This document shows positions 1 to 10,829 of a stretch of DNA of 64,000 nt, in pieces. The first letter of the stretch is position 1; each line of letters starts with the position of its first letter. The notes beneath the pieces were generated by a model that worked only from the letters and a program-made list of their open reading frames with translations, made no database searches and was not told the DNA's origin. This stretch comes from Dipteris shenzhenensis (Eukaryota > Polypodiophyta > Polypodiopsida > Gleicheniales). The position numbers were made by a program, and so were the translations under genes. The stretch lies in the NCBI GenBank assembly GCA_047967505.1, contig CM106539.1. One strand, given 5' to 3'.

Positions 1-78
1 TCTCCAGCTAACAAGTCGGTGACATAAATGCACAACAGTCACCCTGGCATATCATGAGTGGAGCTCGATATCTCAACA
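1..78 (-). repeat. Start of copia A 3' LTR (truncated by window edge)
   Basis: On the minus strand this begins TGTTGAGATATCGAGCTC and matches the LTR starts at 4417 (minus) and 37184 (plus). The pol reading frame runs about 40 bases into it before stopping. Confidence 0.9.
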
Positions 79-1574
79 CTCCCCCTCGAGCTCAATCCCA
101 AATCCTGCACACCAAGCAGGTCTCTGAACTTGCGCAGCTTCTCTGCACCCAATGCTTTCGTGAATATGTCAGCTACGTGATCCTCTGTGCTGACATAAAC
201 TAGATCAATAAGACCTAGTAAAACCTTCTCCCGCACATAGTGATAATGCACCTCAATATGCTTTGTTCTAGCATGAAAGACTGGGCTCTTTGCCAAATGT
301 ATACTGCTCATGTTGTCACAATAAATGACAACCGGCCCATGATGCATATCATAAAGTAGCTTATGCAACCAAGCTACCTCACATGCAGCCATTGCTGCAC
401 CCCTGTACTCAGCCTCTGTGCTCGACAAGGCAACTGTAGGCTGTTTCTTGCTGCTCCAAGTGACTGCAGCACTCCCAAAAGAGAACACATATCCACTGGT
501 AGATCGTCTATCTGAAATGCTACCAGCCCAATCAGCATCAGTGTATCCATGCAACTGTATCTGAACCCCAGCCTCATAAAATAGTCCATACTGCAATGTG
601 GACTTCACATACCTGAGTATGCGTCTAGCTGCATCCAAATGCGGTTTCCTTGGAGCCTGCATAAACTGACTTACCAACCCAACAGCATAGCTCAAATCTG
701 GCCTGGTAATAGTCATGTAAATCAAACTTCCTACTATGCGTCTGTACATAGTAGGGTCCTTGAGAAGCTCACCTGCATCTGCACTCAGCTTCACATTCTG
801 CTCCAAAGGAACTGAAATAGGCTTACAGCTTGTCATCCCATATTTGGACAGCATGTCCAATCCATACTGCCTCTGCAAGAGCTGTATCCCACTTGGTGAT
901 CTAATCACCTCAATGCCCAAGAAATAACGCAGCTCTCCCAAATCCTTCATCTCAAACTTCTGCCTCAATAGCATTTTCACATGAAGGATATCTTCATCAC
1001 TATCACCTGTGATGATAAAATCATCAACATAAATGACCAGCAGCATAATCCCTTTCTCTGTTTTTCTCACATAGAGTGAGAAATCTACCTTGGAAATCTG
1101 AAAGCCAATAGTGACAAGATACTGTCCTAACTTGTCAGACCATGCTCTAGGTGCTTGCTTCAAGCCATACAAGGCTTTCTTCAACCTGCAAACAAACTCA
1201 GGATGAATAGCATGAACATAACCTGCTGGCTGCTCCATAAAGACCTCTTCTTGCAAATCACCATGCAAGAAGGCATTCTTTACATCCATCTAATGTAAAG
1301 ACCATCCCTTTGATGCAGCCATAGTAATCGCTGCTCTTACGGTTGCCATCCTTGCAACCGGGCTGAAAGTTTCTTCATAATCAATGCCATATGTCTGTGC
1401 ATACCCCTTGACAACTAATCTTGCCTTGTATCTATTCACAGAACCATTTGCATTGTGCTTGATCTTATAAACCCACTTACAACCAATTGCATTCTTGCCT
1501 TTAGGCAAAGGCACCAATTCCCATGTAGCATTAGCATCCAAGGCATCCATTTCTTCATCCATTTTTTCTCCCAT
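39..1574 (-). pseudogene. Copia A reverse transcriptase and RNase H
   Basis: Encodes the RVT_2-type reverse transcriptase and RNase H that copy element RNA to DNA. Visible N- to C-terminal: the ATWELVPLP and KWVYKIKHN entry region, [21 protein letters not shown], the catalytic YVDD box, the conserved ITRPDLSYAV and the RNase H landmarks TDADWAGS, YCDN and VADIFTKAL. An in-frame TAG at 1290-1292 splits it just before MDVKNAF. The copy at 27.6-28 kb has CAG (Gln) at that codon. Apart from that stop and the frameshift near 1570 that joins it to the integrase segment, the frame is long and well kept (416 residues in the larger block), suggesting a fairly young insertion. Confidence 0.93.
79..90 (-). 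promoter_or_regulatory. Polypurine tract of copia A
   Basis: The minus strand reads CTCGAGGGGGAG immediately before the LTR start TGTTGAG. This is the expected position and composition for the plus-strand DNA priming site. Confidence 0.85.
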
Positions 1575-2402
1575 TTTTCATTTCCCATGGCTTGCTCAAA
1601 AGAAGTGGGTTCTGGTTCCTGTATCACTTTGACCATATAGGCATAGTGAATGGCTGTAAATCCATCATATTTCAGCCTATCCACAAGATACCTAACCCTG
1701 GTAGACCTGCGCAAAATAGGCTCACTTCTAGCTGCTCTCAAAACATCCCTGGTCTTCCTTACTCCAGGTGTAACAACAGAAGGAATACCCAACTCATCAT
1801 CAATGCTCTGTTCTGAGCCACTGGATTCACCATCCACACAAGAGTGACCTGCATTCACATCATACATGGGCTGATCTACCTTCTCTTTTCCTTTTCGTGA
1901 TACCTGTGTACCACTCTCTGCATTGCTTTGAGGGGATTCTCCTGATCTCAATCTGCCTGTCCATGGCGAAGTATGTGAACCACTGGTAGAGGACACTCTA
2001 GGTCCATTGATATTTTGTGATTGCTGCCGTGCATTCTGTGCAGCATTACCATTTTGTGCATCTACATCAATCATCACATTTACTGGTTTATACCAGCTGC
2101 TCATCTCATCAAAAACAACATCTCTGCTCACTGTGAACTTACGTGTAGAAGGGTTATAGCATCTATACCCTTTCTGCTGTAGAGAATAACCAATAAAGAC
2201 GCACTTCTCAGCTTTTGGATCCAACTTGGACCTCAACTCATCTGGCACATGGACATAGGCAATCCAACCAAAAATCTTCAAATGAGAAATATCTGGTTTC
2301 CTACCAGTATACATCTCCTCTGGCGTCATGCCATGTATTGCTGCAGTGGGAGTCCTGTTCATTATATAGACTGCTGTAGCAACTGCTTCAGCCCAATAAT
2401 AA
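1575..2402 (-). pseudogene. Copia A integrase C-terminus and linker to RT
   Basis: Carries the copia integrase C-terminal segment: AVATAVYIMNRTPT, GMTPEEMYTGRKP, LKIFGWIAYVHVP, KCVFIGYS and KFTVSRDVVFDE. A Ser/Gly/Gln-rich linker leads into the RT entry region. Compared with the 28 kb copy the sequence is nearly collinear. It is out of frame with the integrase core because of the 13-bp duplication at 2390-2415, and a second frameshift near 1570 separates it from RT. Confidence 0.88.
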
Positions 2403-2415
2403 AGCCCAATAATAA
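2390..2415. repeat. 13-bp tandem duplication inside integrase
   Basis: The unit AGCCCAATAATAA occurs twice head to tail (2390-2402 and 2403-2415). A single copy would join the two integrase frames. 13 is not a multiple of 3, so the duplication explains the frameshift. Confidence 0.95.
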
Positions 2416-3443
2416 TCTGGTAGATCTTTTTCATTTAGCATAGCCCGAGATACCTCTCCAATATGCCTGTTTTTTCTTTCTGCAATTCCATTTTGCTGTG
2501 GGGTATGACTGCATGAATATTGCTGCTTTATACCATGCTCCTGCAAGAACCTTGCAAACTCATTTGAGAGGTACTCTCCCCCTCCATCTGACCTTAGGCA
2601 TTTTATTTGCAGGCCTGTTTCTTTTTCAACCATAGCTTTGAAAGCTTTGAAGTGCCCAAATACTTCACTTTTCTTTTTCATAAAATACACCCACAGTTTT
2701 CTGTTGAAGTCATCAATAAATGTGACAAAATAGTGACAGCCTCCAATAGATGCAGCTTTTGTAGTCCACACATCATAGTGGATTAATTCCAATGGCTTTT
2801 TACTCTCTTGAACATGCCTAGGAAAAGGTTTCCTTGCCTGTTTCCCAAATTGACAGGCTTCACAGACCTTGTGCATTTCTGCAACCTTGAATTTAGGCAA
2901 TCCATCAACAATATTTTGGGCTTGCATTGATTTAAGTCATTGTACATTAACATGACCAATGCGTTTGTGCCAGATATCAATATCTGCAACTACACCGGTC
3001 CCATGTGCAAACATTGCTGCACTCAATTCAGGCATGTCTGCATCCAACGTAAACATCCTACCCTTCTTCTTTCCTTTTGCTATCAAGCGACCATTATTTT
3101 TCATATCCTCAACAAAGCATCCATGAGGATTAAATCTGACCTGCAAGCCCTGGTCAACCATCTGACCAACAGAAACCAGGTTCTTGGTGATGTTCGGGAC
3201 ATGAAATACATCAGACAAGTATTTATTTTTCCCATCCTACATAGACAAAGGAATTTTGCCAATCTGCACAATAGGATGTGCAGTATCATCACCAGTCTCC
3301 ACAAATCCTGGCTTTTCCATTTTCCTTGCATCTTGCATCCATTCTGCATGACCTGTCATGTGGTTTGACGCACCTGAGTCAACATACCACACATCATTTT
3401 GTTCTTCTGCACCTTTCACAGAATTGGTCATATGCTGCACCAT
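2403..3443 (-). pseudogene. Copia A protease, pre-integrase and integrase core
   Basis: Starts with the aspartic protease signature WYVDSGASNHMTG (cleaves the polyprotein). Next comes the GAG_pre-integrase zinc region (HKRIGH ... CEACQFGK). The rve integrase core follows with the three acidic positions in context: LIHYDVW, LRSDGGGEYLS and QQNGIAERKNR. The integrase would insert element cDNA in the nucleus. Stops or frameshifts near 3235 and 2930 break it into pieces. Most of the catalytic residues are still visible, so loss was by truncating changes rather than by substitution at active sites. Confidence 0.9.
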
Positions 3444-3500
3444 AAATAGATGCTCATTTCTGTCATCACCCTGCCTGCTAGAAGATGCATAATTGCCTTG

Positions 3501-4240
3501 CTACAATTTTCCATTCATAATGTCATTCTGCTTTTTGTAGCAGTCCTTAGCCATATGACCCATTTTGCCACAATAGTAGCATTCAACATTGCTGTTTGCA
3601 TTTTGGCTTCTCTGCCATCCACCACGGCCTCTTTGGCTCCCCCTGCCTCTAGAGTTACCATGTCCTCCTGCATAAGACTGGTTTTCTTGCATTTGCTGCA
3701 TATTTTGATTTCTACCATGGCTTGCAGATCGGCCTCCTCTACCTCTGCCTCTACCTCTGCCAGCATTTGAGTAGAAGAGACAGTTTCTTTTGAAGTTCCT
3801 GCTGAAGAAGATGCACCACCATTTCTCTGCTCTTCAGAAATTAGAAGAGCAATCAGCTCCTCAAAATCAGGAAATTTTTCACGGACGGCAATGGATGTCC
3901 GGAACTGTGCATAATCCTTTCCTAGACCATTCAAGGTCACAGAAACCAAATCATCATCATCCACTGGCGACCCAATGGAAGCAAGTGCATCTGCAATTTT
4001 CTTCACTTTCATGTGGTAGTCATTTATACTCAAATTTTCTCTCTGCACATTGTGCAACTCCTGTTTGAGTTGCATTTTCCTGGCTTGCGTATTTGTGCTG
4101 TACATTTTTGCCAAAGTATCCCATGCCTCCTTTGGCGTACTTGCATCCTGAATATGCACAATCATGGAGTCCAAAATACTGATAGACAGCCAGTACATAA
4201 CTTTCCTGGCTCTCTCATGCCATCCTTTGAATGCCTGCAT
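3501..4240 (-). pseudogene. Copia A gag (N-terminally truncated)
   Basis: The UBN2-like gag region includes WHERARKVMYWLSISI, AWDTLAKMY, LINDYHMK-type and VTLNGLGKDYAQF stretches. A Gly/Arg-rich segment follows, and then one CCHC zinc knuckle, CYYCGKMGHMAKDC, for RNA packaging. The first ~60 residues seen in the 38046 copy are missing because the deletion joins LTR to gag. A frameshift around 3715-3760 separates the capsid part from the Gly/Arg and zinc-knuckle part. A TAG just after the knuckle (near 3501) ends the block before protease. Confidence 0.88.
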
Positions 4241-4309
4241 TTCCTGTTGACTGGGAACATTAGGAAGAACAGGTTCTTCTTCATTTCCTGTAATGAATTC
4301 CCAATAGCC

Positions 4310-4417
4310 TTATTATTCGTGGGCGATGTACCAACCGCATCTCCAGCTAACAAGTCGGTGACATAAATGCACAACAGTCACCCTGGCATATCACGACTGG
4401 AGCTCGATATCTCAACA
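4310..4417 (-). repeat. Remnant of copia A 5' LTR, first ~108 bases
   Basis: The minus strand from 4417 begins TGTTGAGATATCGAG and aligns with 37184-37290 through the GGTACATCGCCCACGAATAAT region. The alignment then breaks off into gag sequence. About 250 bases of LTR plus PBS and leader are absent. Confidence 0.88.
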
Positions 4418-4423
4418 CAATAT

Positions 4424-5326
4424 TCATGCAATCATACCCCACAACAAAATGAACTTGCAAAAAGGAAAAACAGGCATACTGGAGAGGTATCTCGTGCCAT
4501 GCTTAACGAAAAAGACCTATCAGAGATTATGATTGGGTTGAAGTAGTTGCTACAGCAGTTTACATAATGAAGAGGACTCCCACTGTAGCAATACATGGCA
4601 TGACGCCAGAGGAGAGGTATACTAGTAGGAAACCAGATATTTCTCATTTGAAAGTTTTTTTCTCCATTGCTTATGTTCATGTGCCAGATGAGTTGAGATC
4701 CAAAAGCTGAGAAGTGCATCTTTATTGGTTATTCTCTGCAGCAAAAAGGGTATAGATGCTATAACCCTTCTACTCGTAAGTTTATAGTGAGCAGAGATAT
4801 TGTTTTTGATGAGATGAGCAGCTGGTATAAACCAGTTAATGTGATTGATGATGTAGATGCACAAAATGGTAATGTTGCATAGAATTGACAGTAGCAATCA
4901 CAAAATATTGGTGGACCTATAGTGTCCTCTAGCAGTGGTTGACATACTTCGCCATGGATAGGCAGATTGAGATCAGGAGGATCTCCTCAAAGCAATGCAG
5001 ATAGTGGTATGCAAGTATCACAAAAAGGAAAAGAGAAAGTAGATCAGCCCATGGTTGATGTGAATGCAGGTCACTCTTATGTGGATGGTGAATCTAGTGG
5101 CTTAGAACAGAGCCTTGATGGTGAGTTGGGTATTCCTTCTATTGTTACACCTAGAGTAAGGAAGACAAGGGATGTTTTGAGAGCACCTGGTAGTGAGCCT
5201 ATTTTGCACAGGTCTACCAGAGCTAGGTATCCTGTGGATAGGCTGAAATATGATGGATTTACAGCCATTCACTATGCCTATATAGTCAAAGTGATACATC
5301 AACCAAAACCCACTTCTTTTGAGTGA
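4424..5326 (+). pseudogene. Copia A integrase C-terminus and linker (older copy)
   Basis: Begins within the integrase core (degenerate QQN...AERKNRH region). It continues through a decayed equivalent of the RTPTVAIHGMTPEE region and an SRDIVFDEMSSWYKP region to a Ser/Gly-rich linker open from 4967 to 5326. Multiple frameshifts occur before 4967. A TGA at 5324-5326 separates linker from RT; the same position in the other copies is Gln (EQAMG). Confidence 0.82.
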
Positions 5327-5329
5327 GCC

Positions 5330-6685
5330 ATGGGAAAAGAAAAATGGGAGAAAGCCATGGATGAAGAAATGGATGCCTTGGAAGTAAATGCTACATGGGA
5401 ATTGGTGCCTTTGCCTAAAGACAAGAATGCAATTGGCTGCAAGTGGGTTTTTAAGGTGAAGCACAATGCAGATGGTTCTGTGAACAGATACAAGGCAAGA
5501 TTAGTTGTCAAGGGGTATGCACAGACATATGGCATTGATTATGAAGAAACATTCAGTCCGGTTGCAAGGATGGCAACCGTAAGAGAAGTCATTGCTATGG
5601 CTGCATCAAAGGGATGGTCTTTACATCAGATTGATGTAAAGAATGCTTTCTTGCATGGTGATTTGCAAGAAGAGGTCTATATGGAGCAGCCACTAGTTTA
5701 TGTTCATGCTATTCATTGTTTGTAGGTTGAAGAAAGCCTTGTATGGCTTGAAGCAAGCACTCAGAGCATGGTTTGACAAGATAGGACAGTATCTTGTCAC
5801 TATTGGCTTTCAGATTTCCAAGGCAAATTTCTCACTTTATGTGAGAAAAATAGAGAAAGGTATAATGCTGCTTGTCATTTATGTTGATGATTTGATCATC
5901 ACAGGTGATAGTGATGAAGATATCCTTCATGTGAAAATGCTATTAAAGTAGAAGTTTGAGATGAGGGATTTGGGAGAGCTGCGTTACTTCTTGGGCATTG
6001 AGGTGATTAGATCCACAAGTGGGATATGGCTCTTGCAGAGGCAGTATGGATTGGACATGCTGTCCAAATATGGGATGACAGGCTGTAAGCCTATTTTAGT
6101 TCCTTTGGAGTAGAATGTGAAGCTGAGCGCAGATGCATGTGAGCTTCTGGAAGACCCTACTATGTACAGACGCATAGTAGGAAGTTCGATTTATATGACT
6201 ATTACGAGGCCAGATTTGAGCTATGCTGTTGGGTTAGTAAGTCAATTTATGCAGGCTCCAAGGAAACCACATTTGGATGCGGCTAGACGCATACTGAGGT
6301 ATGTGAAGTCCACATTGCAGTATGGACTATTTTATGAGACTAGTGTTCAGGTACAGTTGCATGGATACACTGATGCTGATTGGGCTGGTAGTATTTCTGA
6401 TAGAAGATCTACAAGTAGATATATGTTCTCTTTTGGAAGTGCTACAGTCACTTGGAGTAGCAAGAAACAGCCTACAATTGCCTTGTCGAGCACAGAGGCT
6501 GAGTACAGGGGTGCAGCAATGGCTGCATGTGAGGCAGCTTGGTTGCATAAGCTACTTTATGATATGCATCAGTCTATAGATGGGGGCCAATTGTCATTTA
6601 TTGTGACAACATGAGCAGTATACACTTGCAAATTAGCCAGTCTATCATGCTAGAACAAAGCACATTGAGGTGCATTATCACTATG
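5330..6685 (+). pseudogene. Copia A reverse transcriptase and RNase H (older copy)
   Basis: RT landmarks are present: [69 protein letters not shown] and TRPDLSYAVGLVSQF. RNase H follows with TDADWAGS. A deletion and frameshift near 5705-5725 removes a few residues. TAG stops at 5949-5951 and 6111-6113 stand where the 1-4417 copy has CAG. The RNase H end is truncated at the junction with copia B. Confidence 0.9.
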
Positions 6686-6763
6686 TACAAGTAGAGTTAG
6701 ATGGTTCCTGCGTAGTTACACGTGCGTAGTTACACGACGAGAGTGGAGCATTGATATCTAACA
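6686..6763 (-). repeat. Truncated copia B 3' LTR with 14-bp duplication
   Basis: The minus strand starts TGTTAGATATCAATGCTCCA, as do the LTRs at 11569 and 31073. It contains an exact tandem duplication TGCGTAGTTACACG (6709-6722, 6723-6736) not present in the other two LTRs. Confidence 0.9.
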
Positions 6764-6772
6764 CCCCCCCTC
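6764..6772 (-). promoter_or_regulatory. Polypurine tract of copia B
   Basis: The minus strand reads GAGGGGGGG directly before the LTR start. The plus-strand copy has the equivalent ATTGAGAGGGGG before 31073. Confidence 0.8.
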
Positions 6773-6781
6773 AATGTCCAC

Positions 6782-8331
6782 CTACAAGTGAACTTGGTTT
6801 TTTGGCCCAATGCCAAGTCGATGAAGATGCCTCTCCAGCAAGTCTCTTCTAAGAGCCTTCGTGAAGATGTCCACAGCATTCTCTGTAGTCGGACAATACA
6901 CCAAGTTGACCTCTCCATCCATGATGAGCTCACGTACAAAGTGATATTGAATCTCAATGTGTTTTCTGTGAGCGTGGAACACAGGGTTCTTTGCAATTGC
7001 CGTGCAACTCTGATTGTCACATGATAACTACGTAGGCTTGTTCTGCACTGCACCCATGTCTCCTAAAATTCCTCCTCAACCACACTGCCTCACAAGAAGC
7101 AAAACTCAGCCTCGGTAGAAGAAAGAGCAACTGTGGGTTGCTTCTTGCTGACCCATGACACAGCTCCAGATCCTAGTGAGAAATAGTAACCTATCACTGA
7201 TCTCCTGCTGTCCATGTCTCCTGCCCAATCTGAGTCACAGAATCCGGTCAAGGCGTTGCCCTTGGTATAGGTGATGCCATAATCAAGTGTGCCTTTGATG
7301 TATTTCAACACCTAAATCCCTGCCCTCCAATGGTTCTCCTGGGGCTTATTGGAACACCTGCTTAGTACACTAGTCACAAAGTTGATGTCCAGCCGCGTGT
7401 TGCACAAGTAAATCAAACTGCCCACAAGCCTTCTGTACTTCGCTTTGTCCACCAGTGGTGATGAATCCTCATTTGAGAGCTTCATGTCAACCCCCATAGG
7501 GGTGCCAACTGTCTTGCACTCAGCCATGCCAAATGCCTTTAGTATCTCTCCAGCATACTTCAGCTATGAGATGAAGATCTGTTTTGGCTCTTGCCAAACT
7601 TCAATCCCCAAACAAAAATGCATCATCAAACTCTCTTCCTAGCAACTAGTTTGTTTGCGAGATCTTTTCTTCATGGTTCCCTGTTATGACAAGGTCGTCC
7701 ACAGAAAGGACCATGATCATACACCTGCCTCCTTCTCTGTAGATATAAAATTTGCATCAGATGGGCTCCTCCTAAACCCATTTTGCAGAAAGTAGGCATC
7801 AATCTGCTAGTACCACGCTCGTGGGGCCTGTTTCAGCCCGTAATGTGCCTTATTCAGTTTACAGATTTTACCTTCTGTTGAACTGAGGATCACAAAACCT
7901 GGTGGTTGTTCCATGTATACCTCCTCCTTGAGATCTCCATTCAGAAATGCGGATTTTACATCCATCTGAAACACGGGCCAACTTTCCTGTGTTGCTAAAC
8001 CCGAAACACTGCGAATTGTGGTTAGTTGAGCTGTGGGAGCAAAAGCATCTTGATAATCAAAACCATGTACTTGTGCGAATCCTTTTGCCATGAGCCGAGC
8101 CTTGTACTTATCCAACATGCCGTCGAACTTGTACTTGGTCTTGTACACCCACTTGGTGTCGATTACCTTGTGTTTTGCTGGTTGATCCACAAGGTCCCAA
8201 GTGTTGTTCTTCATTATGGAGCCATACTCCGACTGCATAGCCTCCATCCACCTATCATCACCTTGTGCCTCTTCAAGACACTTGGGTTCTTCAGCACAGA
8301 TCACCTCTGTCATCAAAGCGTAGTTGACCAA
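6782..8331 (-). pseudogene. Copia B reverse transcriptase and RNase H
   Basis: From the right: an RT block (7807-8331) with [45 protein letters not shown] and [16 protein letters not shown]. Around 7700 there is a degraded catalytic region in which the box reads SVDD rather than YVDD. RNase H pieces follow (7312-7527, 7090-7311 with CDSDWAGDMDSRRS, and 6782-6982 with HIEIQYHFVRE and VDIFTKAL). At least four frames are used, so it cannot encode a working enzyme. Comparison with 30130-31040 supports the assignment. Confidence 0.88.
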
Positions 8332-8337
8332 GTGTTC

Positions 8338-8967
8338 CTATGCCCTTCTTTGCTCCTCTAATCTCTTGGACCGGTAGTGTTCGGATGGTTCCTCCTCAAT
8401 GGCTGGAGGTTCTCTGTCATCCAAAAGCTGCTTTACCCACTTCGGGAATGGCCGTTGCCATTGTGGTTCTGCAAGCTCTTCTTCCTCTTCTTTATCTTGA
8501 ATCCTCCCAAGCACTCTTGGGGGAGTTTGGTTTGCTATTGGTGGTTGTACTGGATGGATATCCAGGTCTTGGTTGTCTGGGAAGGAAGCATCCTCCTCCA
8601 ATTGATGCGGTTGTTTTGAGAAGACCACATCGCGACTTACTATTACCTTCTTGGTAATAGGATTATAGAGACGATAACCCTTATCCTCTTCATTGTAGCC
8701 CAAGAAAATACACTTTCGGCTCTTCGGTTCCCATTTGGTCCTGTTAGCATCAGGGACATGCACAAAACAGTCACATCCAAAAACTCTGAAATGTGTAGCT
8801 GAAGGTTTTTTACCAGAAAAGGCCTGCAGTGGAGTCATCCCGTTCACTGCCTTCATGTAGCTACGATTCAGAATGTAAACTGCCATGTTACATGCTTCAG
8901 CCAAGAAAGTCTTTGGCAAATCTTTCCCTTTCATCATACTCCTGCCCATTTCGCAAATGACACGCAT
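8338..8967 (-). pseudogene. Copia B integrase C-terminus and linker
   Basis: Shows copia integrase C-terminal landmarks: KDLPKTFLAEACNMAVYILNR, GMTPLQAFSGKKPS, HFRVFGCDCFVHVP, KCIFLGYNEEDKGYR and KKVIVSRDVVFS. An acidic, Pro-rich linker follows. The block is open for 209 residues. A stop separates it from the integrase core at about 9016 and another precedes RT. Confidence 0.88.
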
Positions 8968-9015
8968 CTTGCGCTCTGCTACTCCATTTTGATGTGATGT
9001 ATGTGGCGGGGGTTT

Positions 9016-10215
9016 CTACCTCTTGATCCCATGAACTTTGCAGTAACTTTTGAATTCACTTGATGTGAACTCTCCACCTCTGTCTAATCTCAACTTCTTC
9101 ACCTTCGTCCTCGTTTCTTTCTCGACCATTACATGCCATTCTTTGAACTTACTAAAAGCCTCATCTTTAGTCTTCAGGAAGTATATCCATATTCTTCTAC
9201 TATAGTCATCGATCAGCGTCATGAAGTAGTAGGAACCACCCAAAGCTTCCATCTCCATCTTTTCGTAGAGGTTCGTGTGAACGAGCTTTAGAGGAGCCTT
9301 TGCCCTACTGGCCTCTTTAGGAAAGGGTTGCCGATGCTGCTTGCCCATCATGCAAGCTTCACATACATTGGGTAGATCTGTAATTTCTGGTAGGTCTGCA
9401 ATCATTCCACTTTTATGCATCTCCTTTAAAGAACTAAGATTTAGATGACCAAACCTCTCATGCCACAGCTTAGTGTTGCTCACATCGGCTTGAGCACTAA
9501 AAGCTAAGAGTTCATAGATGTTGTTGTGCCATGTACCTTTACCAATGACCTTCCCTTGAACATCCAAAATCTGTGCGCCATTCTTATCGAATTGAACTTT
9601 GAGGTCCCGATCCATGATCGCAAAAATGGACAAGTTCCTCTTGATATCTAGCACATAAAGAACATCGGACAATTGTTTTACAACTCCATCTGACTTGAAA
9701 GCAATCGTACCTTTTGCTTTTGCTGGACATTTTGCATCATTGCCGACTGCTACCAGGATGTCATTCCCTACCGAATGTAGAGAGGTATACCAATCCTTCC
9801 GACTGGTCATGTGGTGCGATGCACCACTGTTAATAATCCAAGGTTCATTTGCAGGTACATGAACTACCTCCATGCAAATCTCCTCAATTGCTACGAACAG
9901 CTCTACTGGTACTGCCTGTGCGCTATTGCTGGACTCTTTCTTTACTCCATTCTTCTCATCTGCAATCTTCTTCTGGCACTCATTCTGCTTGTGCCCTGCC
10001 TTGTTGCAATAGAAGCACTTGACCTTCTTCTTTCTCTTTTTATCATCAGAAGAAGATGGGTTACCAGAGTCCTTACCCTTACCTTTCTTTGATCCAGCCG
10101 AGAAAGCCGAATCTTCTCTAGTCCTCGTCTTTTGACGCATCTCCTCCTCTAGAGGCATCGTGCTGAAATCCTCAAAGTTGAGAGGCGGATTTTTGTTCTG
10201 CGTATTCAACACCAT
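9016..10215 (-). pseudogene. Copia B gag C-terminus, protease and integrase core
   Basis: A continuous 399-residue block. It opens with the gag C-terminal Lys-rich region and zinc knuckle CFYCNKAGHKQNEC, followed by the protease site, pre-integrase (WHERFGH ... CEACMMGK) and the integrase core. Two catalytic aspartates look mutated. The protease site reads IINSGASHHMT, where the family norm is DSGA. The first integrase acid reads LVHTNLYEKM, where the norm is HTDL. The second acid (LRLDRGGEF) is kept. Both changes fit GAC/GAT to AAC/AAT transitions. So the frame is open but the product would be inactive. The QNGVAE-type glutamate region lies beyond the stop near 9016. Confidence 0.88.
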
Positions 10216-10366
10216 AACAAGACCGTTGTACTTTGGTGGGAGAATCCCTATGCACCTTCATGCTAGATTCTTGTTGGTGATGGTGATGCCAATCGTAGTC
10301 ATCTGATCATGTAGATTCTTCACCTTGGTGATGAACTTCTCTACCGTTTCAGACTCAGACAGTTTC

Positions 10367-10708
10367 TCATTCGTGAGTTGAGTCTCCAGATTCTGAATCT
10401 GCTGCCTGATTCATGGTCTCATACTGATTTTTCAAGACTGTCCATGCCTCCTCTGCTATGGTGACATGTTGAATTAACGCCATGACAGAACCACTTACAC
10501 TGCATACAATAGAACACAACACATCTGCATTTCTTCTTGTCCATGCGAGAATCTGATCTGCAGTTGGTACTATCTGTTGTCCTGCATTGGTTGGATTCAG
10601 TCTCGCAATTGGCTTCACGTCCACCCCAATAGCAGTATCCCAAAGCTCGTATGCGCTTAGGATGGTCTTCATCTTGAACTTCCAGAGTGGATAGTTAGTG
10701 CCGTCCAA
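10367..10708 (-). pseudogene. Copia B gag N-terminal part
   Basis: Begins DGTNYPLWKFKMKTIL, the typical start of copia gag (DUF4219/UBN2 region). It continues through AWTRRNADVLCSIVCSVS and EEAWTVLKNQYET. A stop or frameshift near 10367 separates it from the block ending at 10215; the intervening bases still read as gag (LTNEKLSESETVEKF-like) in another frame. It lies about 110 bases downstream (minus sense) of the PBS. Confidence 0.85.
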
Positions 10709-10817
10709 CTTTCTGCTTTTATCGAACGGTGGGATTCACAGTCTTGCGAGCTGGGCCATCTCTCACAATCTGCTCGTAAATAGAAACACACTACCAAATC
10801 TTCTTGCTAGAACCCAA

Positions 10818-10829
10818 GCTCTGATACCA
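10818..10829 (-). promoter_or_regulatory. Primer-binding site, initiator tRNA-Met
   Basis: The minus strand reads TGGTATCAGAGC immediately after the LTR end (CTTACA). This is the standard plant copia PBS complementary to the initiator methionine tRNA. Confidence 0.93.

Larger units (their letters stand above)
1..4417 (-). mobile_element. Ty1/copia element, family A, internally deleted copy
   Basis: Reading right to left, the order is LTR remnant, gag, protease, integrase, reverse transcriptase, RNase H, polypurine tract and start of the 3' LTR, which is the copia order. The 3' LTR runs off the left edge. The 5' end is abnormal: after about 108 bases of LTR the sequence jumps straight into gag, so the rest of the LTR, the PBS, the leader and the gag N-terminus are missing. 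The element sits inside an older plus-strand copy of the same family, interrupting its integrase at 4418. The expected 5-bp target duplication would begin CAATA at 4418; its partner lies off the window. Non-functional because of stops, frameshifts and the deletion. Confidence 0.93.
4418..6685 (+). mobile_element. Older copia A copy, 3' half, interrupted by the 1-4417 copy
   Basis: Plus-strand family A sequence begins in mid-integrase at 4418, where the minus-strand copy inserted. It runs through the linker, RT and RNase H to about 6685, where it is cut off before the end of RNase H and abuts a copia B LTR fragment. It carries many more stops and substitutions than the invading copy, consistent with greater age. 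Its 5' part should lie left of the window. Confidence 0.9.
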
